From Microbacterium mangrovi (GTDB lineage Bacteria > Actinomycetota > Actinomycetes > Actinomycetales > Microbacteriaceae), in contig NZ_JTDK01000010.1 of NCBI RefSeq assembly GCF_000802305.1, positions 1-64,000 of the forward strand: 64,000 nucleotides of DNA, read 5' to 3'. The stretch's first letter is position 1, and each line of letters opens with the position of its first letter. The notes below the pieces were generated by a model. The model saw nothing but the letters and a program-made list of their open reading frames with translations, was not told the DNA's origin and searched no databases. Shown piece after piece: positions 8,423 through 16,589 of this stretch. Made by a program: the position numbers and the translations under genes.

Positions 8423-9106
8423 GTGACATCCGCGCCCCTGCCCGCCGCCGTTCTGTGGGACATGGACGGCACGCTCGTCGACACCGAACCGCTCTGGATG
8501 GAGACCGAGACCCGGCTCGTCCGGCAGTTCGGCGGATCATGGACGCACGAAGACGCCATGCGGCTGGTCGGAAGCGGCCTGCTCGACTCGGCGCGGATCC
8601 TGCAGGATGCCGGAGTGCGGATGGCCGCCGAAGACATCGTCTCCCACCTGACCGGCGAGGTCATGGCCGCGGTCGTCCGCGACGGTGTCACGGTGCGCCC
8701 GGGCGCCCGCGAGCTGCTCGCCCAGCTGCGCGAGCGTGGTGTCAAGACCGCGCTGGTCACGATGTCGCTGCGCCGCATGGCCCTGACGATCGTCGAGAGC
8801 GTCGCGCCGGATGCCTTCGACGTCGTGATCGCGGGGGACGACGTCACCCGCCCCAAGCCCTTCCCCGACCCGTACCTCCAGGCGTGCGAGGCGCTCGGCG
8901 TCGACGTCCGCGACTGCGTCGCGATCGAGGACTCACCGACCGGGCTGCGCTCCGCGGTGGCATCGGGGGCGACCTCGCTCGGCGTGCCGCTGCACGTGTC
9001 GCTGGTCGGCGCCGGCGCGCACGCCGTGTGGCCGTCGCTCGACGCACGCACCGTCGACGACCTCGCCGCCCTGCACGAGAACCACCGAAAGGCCCACCAT
9101 GACTGA
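8423..9106 (+). CDS. HAD family phosphatase (beta-phosphoglucomutase-like)
   Basis: A soluble 227-residue hydrolase with all four HAD motifs: DMDGTLVDTEP near the N-terminus (nucleophile Asp), TMSLRRMAL (motif II Thr/Ser), RPKPFPDPYL (motif III Lys) and IEDSPTGLRSA (motif IV). An alpha-helical cap follows motif I, so it belongs to subfamily I, which includes beta-phosphoglucomutase and phosphoglycolate phosphatase. The GTG start lies 6 nt after TATGAT (8411-8416), predicting a leaderless transcript. Its stop overlaps the start of trmI by 8 nt. The substrate is not determinable. Confidence 0.9.
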   Translation: MTSAPLPAAVLWDMDGTLVDTEPLWMETETRLVRQFGGSWTHEDAMRLVGSGLLDSARILQDAGVRMAAEDIVSHLTGEVMAAVVRDGVTVRPGARELLAQLRERGVKTALVTMSLRRMALTIVESVAPDAFDVVIAGDDVTRPKPFPDPYLQACEALGVDVRDCVAIEDSPTGLRSAVASGATSLGVPLHVSLVGAGAHAVWPSLDARTVDDLAALHENHRKAHHD

Positions 9107-10130
9107 TCCCGCCCTGCGCCCGTCCGGCCCGTTCCGCTACGGGGACCGCGTGCAGCTGACGGGACCGAAGGGTCGCCTGAGCACCATCACCCTCACCGAG
9201 GGCGGCGAGATGCACACGCACCACGGCGTGCTCAAGCACGAAGTCCTGGTCGGGCTTCCCGACGGCTCCGTCGTCGAGAACAGCGCCGGCTCCGAGTATC
9301 TGGCGCTGCGCCCGCTGCTTCGCGACTTCGTGCTGTCGATGCCGCGCGGTGCGGCGATCGTGTACCCGAAGGATGCCGCGCAGATCATCGCGCAGGCCGA
9401 CATCTTCCCGGGTGCCGTGGTCGTCGAGGCCGGGGTCGGGTCGGGGGCGCTGTCGCTCTCCCTGCTGCGCGCCGTCGGACGCGAGGGGCGCCTGCTGTCG
9501 TTCGAGCGCCGTGAGGAGTTCGCCGACGTCGCACGCGCGAACGTGACGACCTTCCTCGGAGCGACGCCGGAGAACTGGTCGATCACTCTCGGCGACCTCG
9601 CCGAGGCTCTGCCCGAGACGGTCGACGCGGGCAGCGTCGACCGGGTCGTTCTCGACATGCTCGCACCGTGGGACTGCATCGACGCCGTCGCCGAAGCGCT
9701 CACCCCCGGCGGTGTCGTCACCTGCTACGTCGCCACGGCCACCCAGCTGAGCCGCGTGGCCGAGTACCTGCGCGGTACGGGGCTGTTCACGGAGCCCGAG
9801 GCGAACGAGACGATGGTGCGGGGCTGGCACGTCGAGGGCCTCGCGGTGCGCCCGGACCACCGGATGGTCGCGCACACCGGGTTCCTCATCTCGGCTCGGC
9901 GCCTCGCCCCGGGCGCCGTGCCGCCGGACGTCCGCAAGCGTGCGGTGCGAAAGACGGCCTACGGCGACGAAGACGTCGAGCTGTGGACGCCCGGTGCCGT
10001 CGGAGACCGCCAGATCACCGACAAGAACCTCCGCAAGCGCCTGCGCGACGCCGAGCGGGCGGCGGCGGGGGTGCTGCGCGCGACGACGGCGGACGACGAG
10101 GCGGATGCCGGCGCCGCGGGCGACGACTGA
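9099..10130 (+). CDS. trmI: tRNA (adenine-N1)-methyltransferase TrmI
   Basis: A 343-residue enzyme that makes m1A58 in the T-loop of tRNA using S-adenosylmethionine. It has an N-terminal small beta-barrel domain (PFRYGDRVQLTGPKGR), the AdoMet loop VVEAGVGSGALSLSLL, and a Rossmann fold with the catalytic-site Asp in VVLDMLAPW. The C-terminal 40 residues are charged. It overlaps the HAD gene by 8 nt. In many actinobacteria trmI is followed by the proteasome ATPase and Pup genes; here the FKBP lipoprotein follows after 32 bp. Confidence 0.95.
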   Translation: MTDPALRPSGPFRYGDRVQLTGPKGRLSTITLTEGGEMHTHHGVLKHEVLVGLPDGSVVENSAGSEYLALRPLLRDFVLSMPRGAAIVYPKDAAQIIAQADIFPGAVVVEAGVGSGALSLSLLRAVGREGRLLSFERREEFADVARANVTTFLGATPENWSITLGDLAEALPETVDAGSVDRVVLDMLAPWDCIDAVAEALTPGGVVTCYVATATQLSRVAEYLRGTGLFTEPEANETMVRGWHVEGLAVRPDHRMVAHTGFLISARRLAPGAVPPDVRKRAVRKTAYGDEDVELWTPGAVGDRQITDKNLRKRLRDAERAAAGVLRATTADDEADAGAAGDD

Positions 10131-10162
10131 GGCGCCCGTCCCCTTCCGCTTAGACTGATCCG

Positions 10163-11113
10163 GTGCGCAAACTTCCCGCCGTCCTCGCCGTCCTGGGCCT
10201 CGCTGCCGTGACCCTCGTGGGGTGCTCCACCGGCCCCGCATCGTCGTGCACGCCGGTGTCGGACTCCGACCCCGCGGTGACCGGCCTCATCACGGTCACG
10301 GGCGCTCAGGGCGCGCGTCCGACCGTCACGATGCACACTCCGCTGCACACCACGACGACGGCGTACCGCACCGTGCACGAGGGCGAGGGCGATCCCGGCA
10401 TCACCACGTCGCAGCAGATGCTCGTGCTGGATGCCACCTTCTACGACGGCACCACCGGCAAGACGATCGCGAGCACCGGGTACACGGGCGACCTCACCCA
10501 GGTGTTCCAGCTGTCGACGATCACCAAGCAGTTCCCGGGTCTGCGCACCCCGCTGCAGTGCGCGTCGGCGGGTTCGCGCGTCGTCGCGGCGATTCCGCCG
10601 AGCGGGCTCGCCGCGGGGGTCGCCCAGTCGTTCCGCATCTCGCCGGACGACTCGGTCGTCGCGGTCGTCGATGTGCACAAGGTGTACCTCGCGGCCGCTG
10701 ACGGAACGAACGTCTACAACCAGGGCTGGGGGATGCCGGCTGTCGTCCGCGCTCCCGACGGGCGTCCCGGCGTCGTCGTCCCCGACGGCGGCCAGCCGAC
10801 GACGCTGACCATCGAGACGCTCAAGCGCGGCGACGGCGCCGTGGTGAAGGCCGACTCGCAGGTGCGCGTGCACCGGCTCGTGGTCAACTGGTCCGACAAG
10901 TCGGTGGCATCCAACACGTGGGACACCGCCCCGACCTCTCTGCCGGTCAGCCAGCAGGCCAAGGGGATCCGTGCCGCGCTCGAGGGGCAGACCGTCGGAT
11001 CGCAGGTGATGGCGATCGTCCCGCCTTCCGCGGGCAGCGCCGGACAGACCGGCACCCAGATCTACGTGTTCGACATCCTCGGGATCGACGCCCCGGGAAC
11101 CGCCGCCCAGTAA
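10163..11113 (+). CDS. FKBP-type peptidyl-prolyl isomerase-like lipoprotein
   Basis: An exported lipoprotein of 316 residues. The signal peptide ends in the lipobox LVGC, so Cys20 or thereabouts would be acylated. Two FKBP-like repeats follow: one with LDATFYDGTTGKTIAST and GLRTPLQCASAGSRVVAAIPPSGLA, the other starting near LTIETLKRGDGAVVKADSQVRVHRLV and ending at MAIVPPSAGSAG. The pattern of hydrophobic cores matches the membrane-anchored FKBPs next to pafBC in Microbacteriaceae; isomerase activity is inferred. The GTG start is 6 nt after TAGACT (10151-10156), a leaderless layout. Confidence 0.85.
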   Translation: MRKLPAVLAVLGLAAVTLVGCSTGPASSCTPVSDSDPAVTGLITVTGAQGARPTVTMHTPLHTTTTAYRTVHEGEGDPGITTSQQMLVLDATFYDGTTGKTIASTGYTGDLTQVFQLSTITKQFPGLRTPLQCASAGSRVVAAIPPSGLAAGVAQSFRISPDDSVVAVVDVHKVYLAAADGTNVYNQGWGMPAVVRAPDGRPGVVVPDGGQPTTLTIETLKRGDGAVVKADSQVRVHRLVVNWSDKSVASNTWDTAPTSLPVSQQAKGIRAALEGQTVGSQVMAIVPPSAGSAGQTGTQIYVFDILGIDAPGTAAQ

Positions 11114-11150
11114 CGGGCCGGACGACGCTGAGCGCCCATAGGATTGGGGC

Positions 11151-12185
11151 GTGCCTGCCGACACCGATGCCTCGCGCGTGCGCATCCCGCCCGAGGAGCG
11201 ACTCGTCAACCTGACGGTCGCTCTGATGTCGACGCAGATCGGCCTCACGAAGGAGACCGTCTTCACCGCCGTGGCAGGCTATCGCGAAGCGGGCGAGGAC
11301 GGCGTCGGCCGGGACGCCCTCGAGAAGATGTTCGAGCGCGACAAGCAGAGTCTGCGCGAACTGGGGCTGCGCATCCAGACCATCGGTGAATACGGGGACC
11401 CCGACGACCTCCGCGAGGCGCGCTACCGGATTCCGCAGGCGGAGTATGAGCTGCCCGCGGACATCGAGTTCACCGCGGCCGAGATCGCGCTGCTCAACCT
11501 CGCCGGCAACGTGTGGCAGCAGAGCTCCCTGTCCGCCGAGGCGCGCAGCGGGCTGCGGAAGATCCGCGCCCTCGGCGGCGACGTCGACGAGCAGATCATC
11601 GGGATCTCGCCGCGGATCAACCTGCACGATGCCGCGTTCGTCCCGCTCCAGCGCGCGATCGAGCAGTGCAAGGCGATCACGTTCCCGTACCTGAAACCCG
11701 GCGAGTCCGCTCCCGTGGAGCGACGCATCCGCCCCCTCGCCCTCATCGAGTACGAGGGGCGCTGGCACGTGTACGGCGAGGATGCCACGGCCGGCGCCCC
11801 CCGGACCTTCCTCCTCCCGCGGATCGTCGGCCCGATCCGGGTCACCCGGGAGAAGTTCGACCCCGCACTGCGCGACGGCGCGGGCGAGCGCGCCCTGGCC
11901 GGGCTCGAGGAGCTCGCGAAGCGCCAGCGCGCCCACCTCGAGGTGCATCCGGGCAGCGAGGCGGCCCTTCGGCTCTCGCGCCGCGTGGTCACCGACGACC
12001 CGCCCGAGCAGGGGATCCTGGTGCCGTTCGTGGACCTGCACGTGTTCGCCGACGAGCTGGCGTCGTACGGTCCGGAAGTGCGAGTGGTCGATCCGCCGCG
12101 GCTGCGCGACGAGGTCGTCCGGCGCCTGGAGGCGACGTGGGCGCTGCACGCCGCGGATCACGACGACCGGCCGGGGGTGCGCTGA
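11151..12185 (+). CDS. pafB: PafB, WYL-domain transcriptional regulator
   Basis: A 344-residue regulator with an N-terminal winged-helix part (RLVNLTVALMSTQIGLTKETV to LRELGLRIQT), a central WYL domain (IEQCKAITFPYLKPG to RTFLLPRIVGPIRV) and a WCX-type C-terminal part. PafB and PafC form a heterodimer that activates DNA-damage genes independently of LexA in mycobacteria; single-stranded DNA sensed by the WYL domain is the proposed trigger. The GTG start is 6 nt after TAGGAT (11139-11144). The pafC start overlaps its stop by one base. The pafA/pup genes that give the family its name are not adjacent. Confidence 0.93.
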   Translation: MPADTDASRVRIPPEERLVNLTVALMSTQIGLTKETVFTAVAGYREAGEDGVGRDALEKMFERDKQSLRELGLRIQTIGEYGDPDDLREARYRIPQAEYELPADIEFTAAEIALLNLAGNVWQQSSLSAEARSGLRKIRALGGDVDEQIIGISPRINLHDAAFVPLQRAIEQCKAITFPYLKPGESAPVERRIRPLALIEYEGRWHVYGEDATAGAPRTFLLPRIVGPIRVTREKFDPALRDGAGERALAGLEELAKRQRAHLEVHPGSEAALRLSRRVVTDDPPEQGILVPFVDLHVFADELASYGPEVRVVDPPRLRDEVVRRLEATWALHAADHDDRPGVR

Positions 12186-13141
12186 TGGCACTTCCCGTCA
12201 TGGCGACCGAGCGCGCCGCGCTCATCCTGCAGCTCGTCCCGTACATCGTCGGCAAGGGCGAGGTCCCGCTCGACGAGGCCGCCCGCGACTTCGACGTCAC
12301 GACCGACGAGATGCGCGCGATGGTCGAGAAGCTCACGGTGCTCGGCCAGCCGGGCGACAGCGGCTACTGGCAGATGGACGACGACCTGTTCCAGATCGAC
12401 TGGGACCTGCTCGACGAGCACGACGTCATCGCCCTGACCAACACCGTCGCGCTGGAGCGCGCCCCGAAACTCAGCGCCCGAGAGGCGGCGGCACTGCTCG
12501 CGGGCCTGCAGCTGGCCCGGTCGGTGCCCGGCATCGGCGACACCGCTCTGTTCGACGGACTGCTGCGCAAGCTCGCGCGCGGCGCCGCCGACACTCCGGC
12601 CGACGTGATCGTCGCACCGGAGCGCGTGGACGAGGTCCGGGCGACGGTCAGCGAGGCGCTGCGTCGTGGCGTCGCCGTGTCGTTCGGCTACCATGCCCCG
12701 GATGCGCCGCCGACGCGGCGCACGGTGGACCCGGTCAAGGTGCACATCGAGGGCAGCGAGTGGTACCTGCAGGGCTGGTGCCATCTGCGTCAGGCCATGC
12801 GCACCTTCCATCTCGAGCGGGTCAGCGAGGTGGCGCTCACCGACATCCCCATCACGCACGGCACCGAGCCGCTGCCGGGACTGTTCGAGCCCGGCGAATA
12901 CGATCCGATCGTCCAGCTGCGTTTCGCGGCGGGTGCCGAGCGGCTCGTCGGCGATCTGCTGGGGCGCGCGGAGTCGGTGACGGTCGACGGCGTCACCACC
13001 GCCACGGTGCGCGTGGCCGACGCGCAGAGCGTCAAGCGGCTGGCGGCGCGCCGCGGAGGCCTCGTCGAGGTGGTCGCCCCGCCGGCGGCACGGCGTGCCG
13101 CCGCGCAGTGGGCGCAGGCGGGCCTCGAGCAATACCGGTAA
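12185..13141 (+). CDS. pafC: PafC, WYL-domain transcriptional regulator
   Basis: A 318-residue partner of PafB. It begins MALPVMATERAALILQLVPYIV, with the winged-helix domain over the first 70 residues and a WYL domain centred on VAVSFGYHAPDAPPTRRTVDPVKVHIEGSEWYLQGWC. The start ATG shares its A with the last base of the pafB TGA, so translation is probably coupled and the heterodimer made in equal amounts. The gene is read through toward tatA, but a separate promoter for tatA lies after it. Confidence 0.93.
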   Translation: MALPVMATERAALILQLVPYIVGKGEVPLDEAARDFDVTTDEMRAMVEKLTVLGQPGDSGYWQMDDDLFQIDWDLLDEHDVIALTNTVALERAPKLSAREAAALLAGLQLARSVPGIGDTALFDGLLRKLARGAADTPADVIVAPERVDEVRATVSEALRRGVAVSFGYHAPDAPPTRRTVDPVKVHIEGSEWYLQGWCHLRQAMRTFHLERVSEVALTDIPITHGTEPLPGLFEPGEYDPIVQLRFAAGAERLVGDLLGRAESVTVDGVTTATVRVADAQSVKRLAARRGGLVEVVAPPAARRAAAQWAQAGLEQYR

Positions 13142-13173
13142 CCTATTCGGAGCGTGGGCACTGCGGGCCGGGT

Positions 13174-13179
13174 TACACT
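13174..13179 (+). promoter_or_regulatory. Probable -10 element for tatA
   Basis: TACACT at 13174-13179 lies 33 nt before the tatA ATG and about 20 nt before its AGGAG ribosome site. It would give a leadered mRNA, unlike many neighbours. No good -35 hexamer is seen at 17-18 nt upstream. Confidence 0.45.
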
Positions 13180-13212
13180 TGACCGCACACCCCCTTCCAA
13201 AGGAGAAAAGTC

Positions 13213-13482
13213 ATGGGCGGTCTGACAGGCTGGCACCTGCTGATCATCGTCGCGGTGATCCTGCTTCTGTTCGGTGCCGCGAAGCTTCCTGCTCTCGCCA
13301 AGAGCGTCGGCCAGTCGGCTCGAGTGTTCAAGGGCGAGATGAAGGCGATGAAGGACGAAGACGCCGCGTCGACGTCGACGGCGACGCCCGCGGCCTCCGA
13401 CACTCCCGTCGCCGCACCCGTGGCGACCCCGGCTCCGGCTCAGCCCGAGACCAAGCCGGGCAGCTCCGACACCACAGCCTGA
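13213..13482 (+). CDS. tatA: Sec-independent protein translocase TatA/E
   Basis: An 89-residue Tat pore subunit. It has one N-terminal membrane helix (WHLLIIVAVILLLFGAAKLPALA) ending at the conserved FG-x-x-KLP hinge, then an amphipathic helix (KSVGQSARVFKGEMKAMK) and a low-complexity S/T/P/A tail. With TatC it exports folded proteins carrying twin-arginine signals. The start has a strong AAAGGAG site 8 nt upstream. A tatB gene is not present here, as is usual when tatB is encoded elsewhere in actinobacteria. Confidence 0.97.
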   Translation: MGGLTGWHLLIIVAVILLLFGAAKLPALAKSVGQSARVFKGEMKAMKDEDAASTSTATPAASDTPVAAPVATPAPAQPETKPGSSDTTA

Positions 13483-13485
13483 CCT

Positions 13486-14316
13486 GTGGCGACGGCTGGT
13501 CCGCCGCTCGTGCAGCAGCCTGACGAGCCCCGGCACGACAAGCGCATGTCGCTTGGGCAGCACATTCTGGAGCTGCGCAAGCGACTGTTCATCGCTGCCG
13601 CCGGGCTGATCCTCGGAATGGTGATCGGCTTCCTCATCAGCGGGCCGGTCATCGATCTGCTGACGCAGCCGATCGCGGCTGTCGCGGCATCGCACAACCA
13701 CGCGTACACCAAGCTGAACTTCAACACGGTCACGAGCGGTTTCGATCTGCGCATGCGGATCGCGTTCTCGATCGGCATCCTGATCTCCGCGCCGGTCTGG
13801 CTGTGGCAGATCTGGGCGTTCGTGATGCCCGGGCTCACCCGCAAGGAGATCCGGTACACCGTCGGATTCGTGGCGGCGGCCGTGCCGCTGTTCGCGGCGG
13901 GCCTGTACACGGGCTTCCTGATCGTGCCGCACATGATCGAGCTGATGGGCAACTTCGTGCCCAACGGGCAGGGCGTCTCGCAGTTCTACGACTACTCGGC
14001 GTACTACGACTTCGTCTTCAAGCTGCTGCTGGTGGTCGGCGTCTCGTTCATCACGCCGGTCTTCCTGGTCGCGCTGAATCTCGCGGGCATCATGAGCGGG
14101 CGCGCCATCCTCAAGGGCTGGCGCGTCGCGATCATCATCATCTGCGTGTTCGCGGCCGCCGCCACCCCCGCCGCCGACGTCACGTCGATGCTGCTTCTGG
14201 GCGGCATCCTGTGCGTGCTGTACTTCGCGGCCGCACTCCTGTCGATGCTGTTCGATCGTCGCAAGCGCAAGCGACAGGATGCCGAGGGTCTGCTCCCGCC
14301 GGAGCCCGTGGCGTGA
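13486..14316 (+). CDS. tatC: Sec-independent protein translocase TatC
   Basis: A six-helix membrane protein of 276 residues that recognises twin-arginine signal peptides. Conserved features include HILELRKRLFIA near the N-terminus, the PVWLWQIWAFVMPGL cytoplasmic loop with the family Trp and Phe, and TPAADVTSMLLLGGILCVLYF near the end. The annotated GTG at 13486 follows the tatA stop by 3 nt; an internal ATG at MSLGQHILELR is an alternative. Its stop overlaps the helicase start, continuing the coupled operon. Confidence 0.96.
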   Translation: MATAGPPLVQQPDEPRHDKRMSLGQHILELRKRLFIAAAGLILGMVIGFLISGPVIDLLTQPIAAVAASHNHAYTKLNFNTVTSGFDLRMRIAFSIGILISAPVWLWQIWAFVMPGLTRKEIRYTVGFVAAAVPLFAAGLYTGFLIVPHMIELMGNFVPNGQGVSQFYDYSAYYDFVFKLLLVVGVSFITPVFLVALNLAGIMSGRAILKGWRVAIIIICVFAAAATPAADVTSMLLLGGILCVLYFAAALLSMLFDRRKRKRQDAEGLLPPEPVA

Positions 14317-16589
14317 GCGACCAGGGCGACACCGGCCACCCCCAGACCTCGGCGTTCGCCGCCTCTCGCCCCTTCCGACTCGATCCGTTCCAGATCGCCG
14401 CGTGCCAGGCGATCGAGCAGGGTTCCAGCGTGCTCGTGGCCGCGCCCACGGGAGCCGGAAAGACGATCGTCGGCGAGTTCGCGATCCACCTCGCGATGCA
14501 GGATGCCCGCGCCAAGGCGTTCTACACGACGCCCATGAAGGCCCTGTCGAACCAGAAGTTCCGCGAGCTGGTCGACGTGTACGGGCCCGACGCGGTGGGA
14601 CTCCTCACCGGTGACACGAACATCAACGGCAATGCCCGCATCGTGGTGATGACCACCGAGGTGCTCCGGAACATGCTCTACGCGGATTCCGCGGCCCTCG
14701 GCGATCTGCGGTACGTGATCATGGACGAGGTCCACTACCTCGCCGATCGCTTCCGCGGTGCGGTGTGGGAAGAGGTCATCATCCACCTTCCGCGCGAGGT
14801 GCGCCTGGTCTCCCTCTCGGCGACCGTCTCGAACGCGGAGGAGTTCGGGGACTGGCTGGGCACCGTGCGCGGCGACACGCAGGTCGTCGTCTCCGAGATC
14901 CGTCCGGTGCCGCTGGAGCAGCACGTGCTGGTCCGCGGAGACCTCCTGCCGCTGTTCGACGACCGCGCCGGGGTCGCGGCTGCGCAGGTCAACCAGGAGC
15001 TGATGCGCATCCGCTCCTTCAAAGGCGCGAACTTCGAGAACAACCGCCGTGCGCAGGAGTTCCGCTCACACGGCGGGTACGAGGGCTCGGGCCGGCGTCC
15101 CTATCGCGGGGCGAAGCGCCCGGTGCGGTCGGCCAACGTGCAGCGGATCGAGCGCATGGACCGCCCCGACGTGGTGGCGCTCCTGGAACGCTCGAACCTG
15201 CTGCCGGCGATCTTCTTCATCTTCAGCCGCGTCGGCTGCGATGCCGCGGTGAACCAGGTGCGACGCTCCGGCATCCGGCTGACCACGCCCGACGAGCGTT
15301 CGCTGATCCGTCAGATCGTCGAGGAGCGCACGGCGACGCTCGACGACACCGACCTTGACGTGCTCGGCTACTGGGAGTGGCTCGACAACCTCCAGCGCGG
15401 GGTCGCCGCCCACCACGCCGGCCTGCTGCCGGTGTTCAAGGAGGTCGTCGAGGAGCTCTTCCAGCGCAAGCTCGTCAAGGCGGTCTTCGCGACCGAGACC
15501 CTCGCGCTCGGCATCAACATGCCCGCGCGCACGGTGGTGCTCGAGAAGCTGCAGAAGTTCAACGGCGAGGCGCGCGTCGCGATCACGCCGGGGGAGTACA
15601 CCCAGCTCACCGGCCGGGCCGGTCGCCGCGGCATCGACGTCGAAGGTCACGCCGTCATCCAGTGGACCGAGGCGCTGGATCCGCAGTCGGTGGCCTCCCT
15701 CGCCTCCCGCCGCACCTACCCGCTCAACTCCAGCTTCCGTCCGACCTACAACATGGCCGTGAACCTCATCGACCAGTTCGGTCGCGGCCGCGCGCGCGAG
15801 ATCCTCGAGTCGTCGTTCGCGCAGTTCCAGGCGGACCGCGCGGTCGTCGGCCTCGCCCGGCAGGTGCAGGATGCCGAGGCATCCCTGCAGGGGTATCGCG
15901 CTGCCGTCGAGAAGTCCCGCAAGGCGTCCGATCGCGAACGCTGGGCCAAGCGCACCGAGAAGCTCGAGAAGTCGACGGCGAAGCTGCGCCGGCAGATCGC
16001 GTCGCGCACCGGAACCGTCGCGCGTCTCTTCGACCGCGTGGTGGACGTGCTGACGACCCTCGACTACGTCCGCCTCGACGGCGATCGGGCGGTGCTCACC
16101 GACGCCGGACGAACGATGCGTCGCATCTACGGCGAACGCGACCTGCTGGTGGCCGAGAGCCTGCGTCAGGGGCTCTGGAAGGGCTTGGACGTGCCGACGC
16201 TCGCGGCGATCGTGTGCTCGCTCGTCTACGAGCCGCGGCGCGACGACCGCGACGGCGCGGTCCCGAAGGGGCAGTTCGCGAAGGCGATGGATGCCACCGG
16301 AAACCTGTGGGCCGAGCTCGACGACCTCGAGCGCGACAACCGGCTGCCCGGGTCCGAGCCGCCCGCGACGGGGCTCGCGCTCGCGATGCACTCCTGGGCT
16401 CGCGGCGTCTCGCTGGAGCGCGTGCTCATCCAGGCCGACATGGCCGCCGGAGACTTCGTCCGCTGGTGCAAGCAGACGATCGACCTGCTCGACCAGCTCT
16501 CGCTGGTCGCCGAACCCGAGCTGGCGCGCACCGCGCGGCAGGGGCTGGATGCCGTGCGCCGCGGCATCGTGGCCTACAGCGGGCTGTGA
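14313..16589 (+). CDS. HelY/Ski2-type DEAD-box RNA helicase
   Basis: A 758-residue superfamily 2 helicase of the Ski2/Mtr4 type, common next to tatC in actinobacteria. Motifs in order: Q-motif region FRLDPFQIAACQAI, Walker A AAPTGAGKT, TTPMKALSNQK, MDEVHYL (DEVH), SLSATVSN, ETLALGINMPARTVV and QLTGRAGRRGID (motif VI). The C-terminal third is a helical DSHCT-like region (from about NLWAELDDLERDNRLPG). Role in RNA turnover or repair is inferred from the family. The GTG start overlaps the tatC stop (GTGA). Confidence 0.93.
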   Translation: MSDQGDTGHPQTSAFAASRPFRLDPFQIAACQAIEQGSSVLVAAPTGAGKTIVGEFAIHLAMQDARAKAFYTTPMKALSNQKFRELVDVYGPDAVGLLTGDTNINGNARIVVMTTEVLRNMLYADSAALGDLRYVIMDEVHYLADRFRGAVWEEVIIHLPREVRLVSLSATVSNAEEFGDWLGTVRGDTQVVVSEIRPVPLEQHVLVRGDLLPLFDDRAGVAAAQVNQELMRIRSFKGANFENNRRAQEFRSHGGYEGSGRRPYRGAKRPVRSANVQRIERMDRPDVVALLERSNLLPAIFFIFSRVGCDAAVNQVRRSGIRLTTPDERSLIRQIVEERTATLDDTDLDVLGYWEWLDNLQRGVAAHHAGLLPVFKEVVEELFQRKLVKAVFATETLALGINMPARTVVLEKLQKFNGEARVAITPGEYTQLTGRAGRRGIDVEGHAVIQWTEALDPQSVASLASRRTYPLNSSFRPTYNMAVNLIDQFGRGRAREILESSFAQFQADRAVVGLARQVQDAEASLQGYRAAVEKSRKASDRERWAKRTEKLEKSTAKLRRQIASRTGTVARLFDRVVDVLTTLDYVRLDGDRAVLTDAGRTMRRIYGERDLLVAESLRQGLWKGLDVPTLAAIVCSLVYEPRRDDRDGAVPKGQFAKAMDATGNLWAELDDLERDNRLPGSEPPATGLALAMHSWARGVSLERVLIQADMAAGDFVRWCKQTIDLLDQLSLVAEPELARTARQGLDAVRRGIVAYSGL

